A stretch of DNA of 64,000 nt from Closterium sp. NIES-65 (Eukaryota > Streptophyta > Zygnematophyceae > Desmidiales > Closteriaceae), in the NCBI GenBank assembly GCA_948144175.1, contig CANXME010000553.1, positions 682,001-746,000 on the forward strand, read 5' to 3'. A program made the translations under genes and the position numbers. Shown one piece after another: positions 1 to 9,917 of the stretch; position 1 is the first letter of the stretch, and every line of letters starts with the position of its first letter. The notes beneath the pieces are model-generated. The model was not told the DNA's origin. It made no database searches and saw only the letters and a program-made list of their open reading frames with translations.

Positions 1-2224
1 TTTCACCTGATCATTCACCTGACTTCAATCCAGCACCTGCTGCTGCTGCTGGTACTACTACTTGGAGAGGGCATGCAATAGCAGCAGCAGCAGGAGCAGC
101 AGCAGCACCACCGAGCACCACGGCAGCATCGGCATGGGCGACAGCTCACCAGTTGGCCCACTGTCTGTTTCCAGAATCACATGCCACGGATTCACACCCC
201 GTGGATAGGGGGACCAAGAGGCCTCGCAATGACACCACGGGATGCAGCACTGATGCCGCTCACACCAGCATGCATCATCAAGGCCTGTCGCCCACTCAGC
301 TTCAGGGTATCGGGGCTGCTGATGTCTCGGCTGTGCGCTCGCTGCGTCCGCGAGCCACCGACAGCGAGAGCTGCCAGCAACAGTGCGATAGCAGGTGAGG
401 CTATGATGCGTGAGCTCGTGACTCTTTTTGGTGAGGGCTTTGTGCTTCGCTTGCTCATGCGCAGAGCACACATCAGATGTACACTCTGGTCCTCATGAGT
501 TCTTCCCGGTTTCTCTCCTCTTCTCTGCTCTTTCCAGGCCAACAATCCCGCCATCGTGGCTTCTGACCTTACTTCTGCAGCAAAAACAACAGCAAAAGCT
601 GCGGCAGCAGCAGCAGCAGCAGCAGGAGGAGGAGGAGCATCAAGAGCAACAGGAGCAGAAGCAGCAGCCGTCACTGCTCACAAAGGATCTAGTCAGTTCC
701 AAGCCATCTCAGTCGTTCCAGTCCCTGCGCAATCCCTCGTTCTCTCCACCCACCCACTGCAGCAGCGCACCCACGTTAGGCTCTCTCCCTGCCCTTGACT
801 GGCCTCTCTCCTTTGCAACCTCCCTTACACCCTCCATCACGCCCTCCTTTGCATCCTCCCTCTCACCCTCTTTTTCACCCTCCCTCGCAAGCTCCCTCTC
901 ACCCACCCACGTGTCCATCACTCACCCCTACCTGTCCAGCCATCTCACATCCGCGTCCCCATGGCAATCCACCTCTCGCCCGCCTTTCACCTTTGGTCTC
1001 CTTCCAAGCTTCCCCGCTCTGCATTCCGCCCTTCCCCATAGCCTTTCCCCATCCCTTGGCTCGACCATTCCTCCCCACGCCGCTCCCCCCACCGCTACCC
1101 CCACCACTTCCCCCATTGCTCTACACAGCCCACTCACGTCTCCTCCATCCGCCACACCCTCTCCTTCCTCTCACCGCCACTCTGCTGCTCCTTTCACACC
1201 CACGTCTCCCATAACAGCAGCGACGCCACCGGTGTCATCAGCCCCTTCCACCGTTATCAACCGTGGCCCACCGCACTCTCTCCCCTCCTTCCCCTCGCTC
1301 TCTGCTCTTCAATCAGCCCTCCACACTCCACCCGCCAAAGCACCTCCCACACTCTCCGACCCATCGCAGCAATTCTCTTCTCAGCATCTCCTGTCTCAGC
1401 GCTACCCTTCCCGCAGTGCCTCCCCAAGCAACGCTGCTTCCTCCTCGTCTGTTGATGGCTCCCTGCCTTCCTCTCAGATCTCCTTCTAGCCCTCTTCTCA
1501 ATGCACCGCTGCGCCCATGGAATCACAGCAGCTGCAAGCCACATCCACACCGTCAGCAGGAGAAGCCTCAGCAGCTGCTCCGCACCCATCCACACCAGCA
1601 CCATCCGCAAGCATGCTTCCCAAGCTTCCCGTTCCGCCTGTGCTTCCACCAGAGCTCACTGAAAGCATGGCACCAGCAGCAGCCCTTCCAACCCCGTTGT
1701 ATCATGCATCGATGGACGCAGCTCCCTTGTCTTCATCTGCTCTGAATGCAGCACACGCGAGGCCGCACAAGGCACCTAGTACGAGCCGAGGCGTGCTGCC
1801 CCCCGCTGCTCTGGAATTTGCCCGCTCTTTATTTTCCGGGCTGCCCGGCAGGGATGATCCCGAGGAAGGCGAGAGCAGGAACGGGCAGCAAGCATGGGAG
1901 CACACGTGCACGAGTGCGAGGCAATGTGTGCCCAGTGCAGGGGAAAGCCTGCCAAGCCTCGGCCAACCTTCACTTGCTGAAATGGTTACTGCATCAACTG
2001 CTGCTCCTCGTGTAACTCATGTGATTGATTCTCCAGCGGCAGCGGCTCTTGCTGCAGCAGCAGAAGGCATGTGTCAGGGAGAGGTATCCATTTGGAAGGA
2101 TCTGATTGAGCTGGAAGGCGAAGCGGAGGGGGTGGTGTGCGGTGTGGAGAAGAGAGCAGGGGTTACCGTGGGATCGTTCTGTGAGCTGGAGGACCTCTTT
2201 GGGGACAATACCAATCTCATATAG
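1..2224 (+). pseudogene. MYB-like family copy A, 3' part, with one in-frame stop
   Basis: The 5' end lies outside the window. Comparison with intact copy C gives an exon at <1-394 (donor GTGAGG) and a last exon at 538-2224 (acceptor TTTCCAG). The first encodes Ala/Thr-rich sequence, then a conserved block beginning HQLAHCLFPE and ending near CDSR. The last begins with a Gln/Glu-rich run (about 590-660), continues as a long Ser/Pro/Thr-rich stretch, and ends with the family blocks EFARSLFSGL (near 1815) and EVSIWKDLIELE (near 2080). A TAG at 1487-1489 interrupts the last exon, and the same frame stays open to 2224. This suggests a recent nonsense change or a pseudogene; a short unusual intron is possible but I see no good splice pair. 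Role by inference: transcriptional regulator paralogous to copy C. Confidence 0.65.
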
Positions 2225-2812
2225 TTGATAGCCCTTTTTCTCCATTCGCATACAGGTAGTTTTTAGCCGATGTGTAACTGTTCTTTTGTTTGGACGTTGC
2301 CTTATATATACTCAGTCACTGGATGCATGCAAGCCACAATGCCATTTGCTGCAACCGCTTCCTCTTCCTAAAAAAGTGAGCACCACACGGCAGGCTGAAT
2401 TTCATTGTTTCTGCCTTGAATTAACAAGATCCACACTTTTGCTTCGCATCTCGCAATGCTGTTCTGTTTCGTGCGGTTTCTCTAGCAGCTCGAACACAGC
2501 TTTAACTAACCCATGCCTCTCCCGATACTCCCTTGTGTCTGCAGGAAGTTCACCCAGAAGCACGCTGACGTCACTCTGCCAGCTCAGCAACAGTTCCAGT
2601 AAGTCCAGGCCGTTTCCCTGCCTTCCGGCCAATCACAGAGGCACATGTGGAGCCGTTCTGACGTGGCGTTGCAATATGGCGGGCTATCATTGGTCGAGTG
2701 CATGCGGCTGTTCCTCCCCCCTGGTCTCCGACACACCCCGGTAGCATCTGATGTTTCTCCTGACCACGCTCCTGACTTCAATCCATCACCTGATGCTCTC
2801 GCTCCTGCTCCC

Positions 2813-2863
<51 letters not shown>
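2813..2863 (+). repeat. (CAG)n trinucleotide run in copy B
   Basis: About 17 CAG/GCA units, read here as poly-alanine. In the last exon of the same family CAG runs are read as glutamine. Confidence 0.9.
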
Positions 2864-3018
2864 CCATCACCACCACCAGCAACAGCAGCACCAGCGGCAG
2901 CAGCAGCAGCAGGAGTGGCAGCAGCAGCAGGAGTGGCATCGGCACAGCAGACCACTGCCTCGGTCGCACCCCATCGACTGGCCCACATTCCGTTCCCGAC
3001 CGCGGAATCGATTGCCAC

Positions 3019-3460
3019 GGATGCACACACCATGCAATCAAACCCCGCACACGGATGCACACACCATGCAATCAAACCCCGCACACGGATGCACACACCA
3101 TGCAATCAAACCCCGCACACGGATGCACACACCATGCAATCAAACCCCGCACACGGATGCACACACCATGCAATCAAACCCCGCACACGGATGCACACAC
3201 CATGCAATCAAACCCCGCACACGGATGCACACACCATGCAATCAAACCCCGCACACGGATGCACACACCATGCAATCAAACCCCGCACACGGATGCACAC
3301 ACCATGCAATCAAACCCCGCACACGGATGCACACACCATGCAATCAAACCCCGCACACGGATGCACACACCATGCAATCAAACCCCGCACACGGATGCAC
3401 ACACCATGCAATCAAACCCCGCACACGGATGCACACACCATGCAATCAAACCCCGCACAC
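3019..3460 (+). repeat. 34-bp minisatellite, 13 head-to-tail units, inside copy B
   Basis: Units begin GGATGCACACACCATG and follow each other with no spacers and no differences that I can see. Thirteen units of 34 bp fill 442 bp. All three forward frames are open, so translation cycles with a 34-residue period (HTMQSNPAHG, then CTHHAIKPRT, then RMHTPCNQTP). Twelve extra units add 408 bp, a multiple of three, so sequence before and after the array stays in one frame (2645-3706). It sits where copy C has the short segment ATDVCTMNPM, so it grew from a pre-existing coding segment. Confidence 0.95.
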
Positions 3461-5361
3461 CCCGTGCATCGGGGGACGAAGGGGCTAAGCAATGACGACG
3501 ACACGGGAGTCAGCATCGGCGGCGCTGCTCCCACCTGTACGCGTGAAGGCCTGTCATGCCTCACGCAGCTTCAGGGCATTGAGGCTCTTGATGCCTCAAC
3601 TGTGCGCTCGCTGCTTCTGCGGGCCGCTAATTGCTTCGCTTGTGCTGTGCATGCTCAGTGTTATGTTCGTGGATTTCTGGTGATTACTCTGTTGTTGCTA
3701 CCTTGAATTTCCGCTTTCCCGATGTGGAATTCTGGCAAGTACGCTGGTTCACATCTCTTGCCTTACTCCCCCTTTGCGCTCATCTGCCCTGCTTTGCTCT
3801 GTCCAGGCCGACAATCCCAGGATCATGTCTTCAGGCGCTTCTGCAGCAAAAAAAGCAGCAACCGCAGCAACAGCTGTAGCAGCATCAAGATCAACAGGAG
3901 CAGGAGCAGCTGCCATCACTGTTCACACAAGATACACCTGATTTCAAGGCAACCCTATCTTTCCAGTCCCTGCTGCAGAGTTTGTCACTCGCTCCTTCTG
4001 CCCACTGCAGCAGCATCAACACTCCCACTTTAAGCTCTCTCTCTGCCCTCGACTGGCCTCTCTCCTTCGCGCCCTCCCTTGCACCCAACCACGCGTCCAC
4101 CTCTCATGAAATGAGGGTGTTTTCGAGACGTCTCAAAAGCCACGCGTCCACCTCTCGGCCCTACCAATCCCAGCCTCTCCCATCCGCGTCCCCAGGGTAC
4201 TCCTCCACTGGCTCGCCCTACACCTATGGTCTGTCTAAAGGCCCCCGTCTTCCGCATTCTTCCCTTCACCCAAGGCTTTCGCCATCCCTCCACTCGGCCA
4301 CCCGTCCCCTCACATCTCCCCTCACCGCTCCGATCAACCCTCTCACGTCCTGTCCCTCCTCCATACCCCCTCCTTCCTCCCACTGCCACTCCGCTGCTCC
4401 CATCTCACCCTCATCTCGCATAACAGTAGCGATGCCACCGGTGTCATCACAGCATTACCCATCGCAGCACCACCTGTCTCAGCACAACCATTCCCGCAGT
4501 GCATCGCCAAGCATCGCTGCTTCCTTTGCTTCTGTCAATTACTCCCCGCCCTCCTCCCATACCTCCTCCCAACGCTCCGCTGCACCAGGGGAGCCTCAGC
4601 AGCTGTGGGCTGCACCCACAGCATCAGCAGGAGAAGCTTCAGCTGCTCCCCACCCTACTTCAACTGCTGCATCAGCACACATGCGTCCTATGCTCCCTGT
4701 GCTTCCCGGCTTTCCTGCAGAGTGCATTGAGAACCTGATTCCTGCAGCAGCCTTTCCAACCCCGTTGGATCATGCATTGATGGACGCACCTTCCCTGTCT
4801 CCATCTGCACTCGCAGCACAACACACGAGGCCGCACAAGACGCCTCGGACAACCCCAGGCGTTCTGCCCCCAGCTGCTCTGGAATTCGCCCGTTCTTTTT
4901 TTTCTGGGCTGCCCGGCAGGGATGATCCCCAGGGTGGCGAGAGCAGCGATGGGCAGCAAGCGTCGAAGCCCGCATGCACAAGTGCAATTCAGGACAGTTG
5001 TCGCAGCGCGAGGAGCGCAGAGACTCAGTGTGGATGTGTGGGTGGAGATGCATCAACAGACTTTCCTCCTATGGCTTGCCAGCCTTCGTTTCCTGATATG
5101 GTTTTTGCCTCCGCTGCTGCTCCTGGGGTAACTGCTGCGCCTGCTGTAACTGGTGGTAGTCCTGATGTTACTGATCCTTCTGCAGCAGCTGCTCTTGCTG
5201 TAGCAGCAGGAGGCATATGCCAGAGAGAGGTATCCATTTGGAAGGATCTGATTGAGCTGGAGGGCGGGGCGGAAGGGGTGGAGTGCGGTGTTGAGAAGCG
5301 AGCAGGGCTGACAGCAGGCTTGTTCTGTCAGCTGGAGGACCTGAGGAGAACGGCACTATAA

Positions 5362-5704
5362 TGTAGCTGTGCATGACGTCACATGAAAGAGAGTTCTTCG
5401 GGTGAAAGAAGCCTAGGCTGCTTTTGTTGAAAACAAATATGGTGCCTATTCAATCGCAGCTTTCTTTTTCTTTTATGTTCCCCCATCGTCCCCCCCGTTC
5501 TCCATGGGATCGGAATTCTTTTGGTGCACACCAAAGCTACCCATTGTTTTCTGCGCAGATATTAGCATACGTGTTTGTCAGCAATTTCTAGTAGTGGATA
5601 TGGGATGTAAGTAAATTGCTTTACTACTAATTGGAGTCTCGACCCTTTGCATTGGCAGCTATAATGTGTTCTATACACTATTTCCGCTTTCCTAAAGGAC
5701 ACCG
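5362..5704. other. Spacer between copy B and Gypsy-1
   Basis: Probable 3' flank of copy B. It is AT-richer than the coding part, with a C-rich stretch near 5483-5500. I see no gene. Confidence 0.6.
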
Positions 5705-6494
5705 TGTAAGGAATTTTCTCGACATTCCTTAGCGCGCCCTACAACATCGCGTACAGTAGCAGCCGTTGTTAGCTCGTTACTACTAACGGGGCTTCGCCGA
5801 CTTCGCGCGCACTGTTTCACCAAACCTCGCATTGCTGGCCCGGCCGAGTCGGCCTACGCTTCGGGACTAGCCCGAACCTCACCGCCAGCATAACACTAGC
5901 TAGCTCGCACGCACCGCGTTACCGTTTGCATGTTTCGCGCAAAAATGTTCGCTCACGCCTTCGCTCACATTTTGTACTCGTTTGACACTTAGGGTGCGTT
6001 CCTATGGAGACACTTGTGTCTCAATCCTTTTGTGACGCATTAAACCAGCTTATAACGTACAATGTCACAAACGCGTGTCGCCCTTGTGCGAGTTTTAATG
6101 TATTTTTCATTTGTCAGCGTGAAACGCGCTGATGTCGCGGACGAGTTGTGTATCGACCCGTCACTGTCAACAACTTTGTACGGGGTTCGAAATGTCAATG
6201 CACCTGGACATTCCGCAGTAAAAATCTTGCGCGGGAAAAAGTTCTGCTCGTCAAAACCCCACCCGAACCAGACAGTTGAAGAAGGTGTTCAGTCAAGTTT
6301 GAAATCCAATCAAATGAGGACAGCTGTAAATTTCGCCTGGTCGCACAAATTTGAAATACACTCATTTTTTGTGACGCGAGATTGCAAAAATGTGTAGACG
6401 CGACTCAGAAAAAAGGGGATTAAGACACAAGTGTCTCCACGGGAACGCACCCTTAGTGCAGTTCTTGCTACCTCGATTCATTGCACCCGTAACA
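5705..6494 (+). repeat. Gypsy-1 5' LTR (about 326 bp without its inserted MITE)
   Basis: Starts TGTAAGGAATTTTC and ends CACCCGTAACA, next to the primer-binding site. The first 80 bp match the partial LTR at 25071, and the last 60 bp match, inverted, the fragment at 25180-25240. A 461-bp MITE plus a 3-bp duplication accounts for its excess length. Confidence 0.85.
5992..6452. mobile_element. MITE with 36-bp terminal inverted repeats, PIF/Harbinger-like
   Basis: The 461-bp element begins GGGTGCGTTCC and ends GGAACGCACCC. The inverted repeats agree at about 33 of 36 positions and themselves contain the near-palindrome GAGACACTTGTGTCTC. It is flanked by TTA on both sides (5989-5991 and 6453-6455); a 3-bp TTA target duplication is typical of PIF/Harbinger elements. 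The internal ORF at 6062-6397 resembles no transposase I know, so it is probably non-autonomous. It lies inside the Gypsy-1 5' LTR and is therefore younger than that LTR. Confidence 0.8.
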
Positions 6495-7596
6495 CTTGGT
6501 ATCAGATCCTCTTTCTTTTTCGGACCGCACATCTTCACACCCCAGGAAACCAACTTTTGATTTTTCCACTGGAAGGGACTCACGCACCTTAGCCCCTAGC
6601 AGCTGCTATCCTCGCGTTCTCTCGTAAACGCGTGCAGCCACGACTGTGCGTAGACCAAGCTGAGCCGCGGCCCTTCGCAATGGCCGAGCAAATCAACGTC
6701 AACACCCTTACGCAGAAGTGTTTGAACGAACTGCTGCAGCAACTTCGCGAAAGCTCCGAAGAAATCGCGGCCCCTACGGCCGAACGTACATCACTGCAAA
6801 ATGACATCGCACGAATACAGCAAGCACAATCCCAAGAACCTGGCACTCCGATACAGCTCGCACCACCAACATCGCAACATGGGAGCGTGGGGCAACCCGC
6901 GAACGCGGCCAGTGATGGCGTCGTCCGCCACGACGGAGACAACAACCATGGCACGACACACCCCGAAGCGACGAATGCAGCCAGAAGTCAAACTCGCGTC
7001 ACGATTTTTGTGCCGGCCGGCGAATCAACACTGACGTCACCGATGCCGCTGAAGCCGCGGCGTCCGCCATGCTTTGACACGAGTCAACGGGGTGGTCCTA
7101 CCGTCCAGGCGTGACTGTTCATGATGAATGTCTTCTTCGACACCAATTACGTCTCGGAGGAAACGGCAAAACTCCGTTACGCCGTGTCGCTGATGCGAGG
7201 ACCCGCCATGGAATGGTGGCGTATCATCGTCACGAAGCCAGTGGACTACGCGACTCTATCGACACGGGAAGGACAAACCGGACCCTGGGCGCCGTCTTAT
7301 TTCGTGGAGGTGCCCCAATATCACACGTGGGACGCGTGGTGCGCAGGTCCGCGCGCTCGATTTGAGCCAATTGCGGCTTCGATCGCGGCGCGACAGAAGC
7401 TCTGCACTTGGCGCCAACTAGGTTCCGTCCAAGGCTAAACTAGCGGGTTTCTGGCGCTATGCGAGCAACTGGGTTATATGCACGAGGGCGAGCGCAACGA
7501 CCGCTACATCAGGGACCTGAAGCACGACATTGCCCAGGTAATCCAGCTTCGCGGCGTCACCGACTTTCAAGAAATTCTCGCTATGGCGGAGAAGAT

Positions 7597-7729
7597 TGTC
7601 AGAACATATAGCTTACTTGTTTCTGTAGGCTATAGTGGGGTATCCCATAGGGGGTACAACCCAATTAGGGTTTCCTATTTGTACCCACTTCATTTCATAG
7701 TCATCCACTCCCATTCATTCAGTTTCACA
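7597..7729 (+). repeat. Copia-1 5' LTR, 133 bp
   Basis: Runs from TGTCAGAACATATAG to AGTTTCACA and is identical to the copy at 14947-15079. Confidence 0.95.
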
Positions 7730-8019
7730 TGGTATAGAGCGGGTCCCTTCTAAGGACCGTTTTTTTTTGGGCCCACCCACGATCTTTTTTTTCCTGCCCG
7801 GAGCGCGCCCTATTCTCCTCGAGGCGCGCTCCCCCTAGTGCGCGTCGAGCTGCCCTTGTGGCGCCCCGAGAGTCGCGCGCGCGACTCATTTTTTTTTCGC
7901 GCGCGCGGCCTGGGCCCCACTTCGCGCGGCCCTTACAGCCGCGCCGCGCCGCCCTCTCGGCTCAGCCGCGCCGCGCCGCCCTCAAGACGGCCGCGCGGCC
8001 TCTTCGTCGCTGCGGCAGG

Positions 8020-8580
8020 CCCCCCCCCCCCCCCCCCCCCCCCCGCTGCACCTCTGTCGGCCCCGCCGCCGCCTTACCTGACGGCCGCCGCCTCACCTGA
8101 CGGCCCGCCGCCTCGCCCTCTGGCCCGCCACCTCACCAGACGGCCCTGCCGCCTCACCTGACGGCCCACCGTCTCACCTGCTGGCCCGCCACCTTACCTG
8201 ACGGCCCCGCCGCCTCACCTGACGGCCCGCCGCCACCTTACCTGACGGCCCCGCCGCCTCACCTGACGGCCCGCCGCCTCACCTACTGGCCCGCCACCTG
8301 ACCTGACGGCCCCGCCGCCTCACCTGACGGCCCGCCGCCTGACCTGCTGGCCCGCCACCTCACGAACGGCCCGCCGCCTCCCCCGCTGGCCCGCCACCTG
8401 ATCTGACGGCCCCGCCGCCTCACCTGACGGCTCGCCGCCTCACCTGCTGGCCCGCCACCTGACCTGACGGCCCCGCCGCCTCACCTACCGGCTCGCCACC
8501 TCACCTGCTGGCCCGCTGCACCCTGACGGCCCCACCGTCCCCGGTCCCGGCCCCGCCGCTGCACCCTGACGGCCCCGCCG
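8020..8580 (+). repeat. Copia-1 GC-rich leader with tandem repeats
   Basis: After a C homopolymer of more than 20 bases (about 8021-8044), imperfect units around CCGCCTCACCTGACGGCC recur to about 8580. They lie between the primer-binding site and gag. ORFs here on either strand are by-products of the repetition. Confidence 0.85.
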
Positions 8581-8584
8581 TCCC

Positions 8585-9886
8585 TTGTCCCGGCCCCGTC
8601 ACTACACTGCAGCCGAGCCGCCCAGCAGCAGCCGAGCCGCTCAACAGCAGCCGAGCCGCCCAGCAGCAGCCGAGCCGCCCAGCAGCAGCCGAGCCGCCCA
8701 GCAGCAGCCGAGCCGCCCGGTACCCGAGCCGCCCGAGCCGCCCCACCAGCCCGAGCCGCCTGCTGCTGTCCTACCCGACTCTCCTAGCCCGGTGAGACTT
8801 TCAGCTGCTGCCATGGCCACCCCCAATGTTCTTACTTTTGACGCTGAGGGGAGGGCCATTGACTTTGCCGTCTGGATTGAAGACCTGCAGCTGTACTTAC
8901 TGTGTGATGCGATAGATGAGGTCTCTCTCTTTGACTTTGTCTCTGGCGCTGTCCCTGCCCCGCCTGCTGATGCTGACTCTGCTGCTCGCTCCAAGTGGGC
9001 GACCCGCGATGCTGCTGCACGTCTTGCTGTGCGTCGCCACCTCCCTTCCTCTGAGCGTGCCCACTTTAGTCAGTGCAAGACCGCTCAGGCCTTGTACGAC
9101 GCTGTAGTTGCACGCTACTCCTCCCCTTCCTCCGCTACCCTTAGCCGCCTCATGCTACCGTTTCTCTTCCCTGACCTCGCTTCCTTTCCCACTGTTGCTG
9201 ACCTAGTTACCCACCTCCGCGCTAGTGACACCCGCTACCGTGCTGCCCTTCCTGCTGAGTTCCGCGCTGCGAACCCTCCTCCCATGTACATCACTCTCTA
9301 CTTTCTCGTCACCCGTCTCCCTGAGTCCCTTCGTGTCGTTAGGGACCAGTTTCTCTCTGTCTGTCCCACCACTCTCACTGTCGACCTCCTTGAGGAGTCC
9401 CTGCTAGCGGCTGAGAAGAGTATTGTCGCTGTAGGGGCCTCTCGGGGTGACCCTCGCACCCCCATCTTTGAGGGGTGTGGTCCTTCCCCCCTGCTGCCCT
9501 CTGTCGCCTCTGCCGCTGCGGCCGACCTCGCTGGTTTTGAGTCGGTCGGCGCGGCGTCTGCCCCCAGCGGCAGACGCCGCTCTGGCAAGGGCAAGGGGGG
9601 CAAGGGGGCGGGTGGAGCTAGAGGGGGCGGTGGAGGAGGCGGTGGGGGTGGAGGGGGGAGTGGGGGTGGCGGTGGGGGTGGTGGCGGGAGTGGAGGTACT
9701 AGTGGCGGCGGTGGAGGCGGAGGTGGCGGCGGAGGTGGTAGCGGAGGAGGCGGTGGGAGCGGTGGGAGCGACGGTCCTGGTGGGGGAGGTGGCGGTGGAG
9801 ACGGGGGTGGCGGTGGAGGCGGGGGTGGTGGTGGAGGCGGGGGTCGGAGTGGCTCGTCCCAGCGGAGCAGCTCTGGGGGTGGTCAG

Positions 9887-9917
<31 letters not shown>

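Larger units (their letters stand above)
2322..5361 (+). pseudogene. MYB-like family copy B, degenerate, with expanded coding minisatellite
   Basis: B is colinear with copy C but lacks the MYB-repeat exons. Its 5' end (2322-2380) matches only the stray exon-2 fragment that C carries inside an intron (27787-27846). An exon opens at 2545 after TCTGCAG (KFTQKHADVTLP), meets TAA at 2600-2602 where C has CAA, then stays open from 2603 to 3706 through a (CAG)n Ala tract and the 34-bp minisatellite. The exon-3 donor seen in A and C is missing, apparently by deletion near 3635. The last exon (from 3807) has a TAG at 3877-3879 and is then open to 5361, ending in EFARSFFSGL and EVSIWKDLIELE. The TAA sits inside GTAAGT, so it could instead act as a new splice donor. 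Likely a decaying duplicate. Confidence 0.65.

Noticed and set aside
3019-3460. CRISPR-like array
   Set aside because: The 34-bp units follow each other directly with no spacers, lie in a eukaryotic coding region and have no cas genes nearby; it is a minisatellite.
1487-3879. Reassigned TAG/TAA codons (Gln) as in some green algae
   Set aside because: Only the TAA at 2600 aligns with Gln in copy C; the TAG at 3877 aligns with Pro and the TAG at 1487 has no clear Gln partner. Copy C, the E2 enzyme, the kinase and the DUF716 gene read with the standard code.
6062-6397. MITE ORF as a transposase
   Set aside because: It is only 111 codons with no DDE or Harbinger motifs, inside a 461-bp element.
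8501-8746. Minus-strand Leu/Ala/Gly-rich ORF
   Set aside because: Shadow of the Copia-1 leader repeats and the EPPSSSRAAQQQ repeat.
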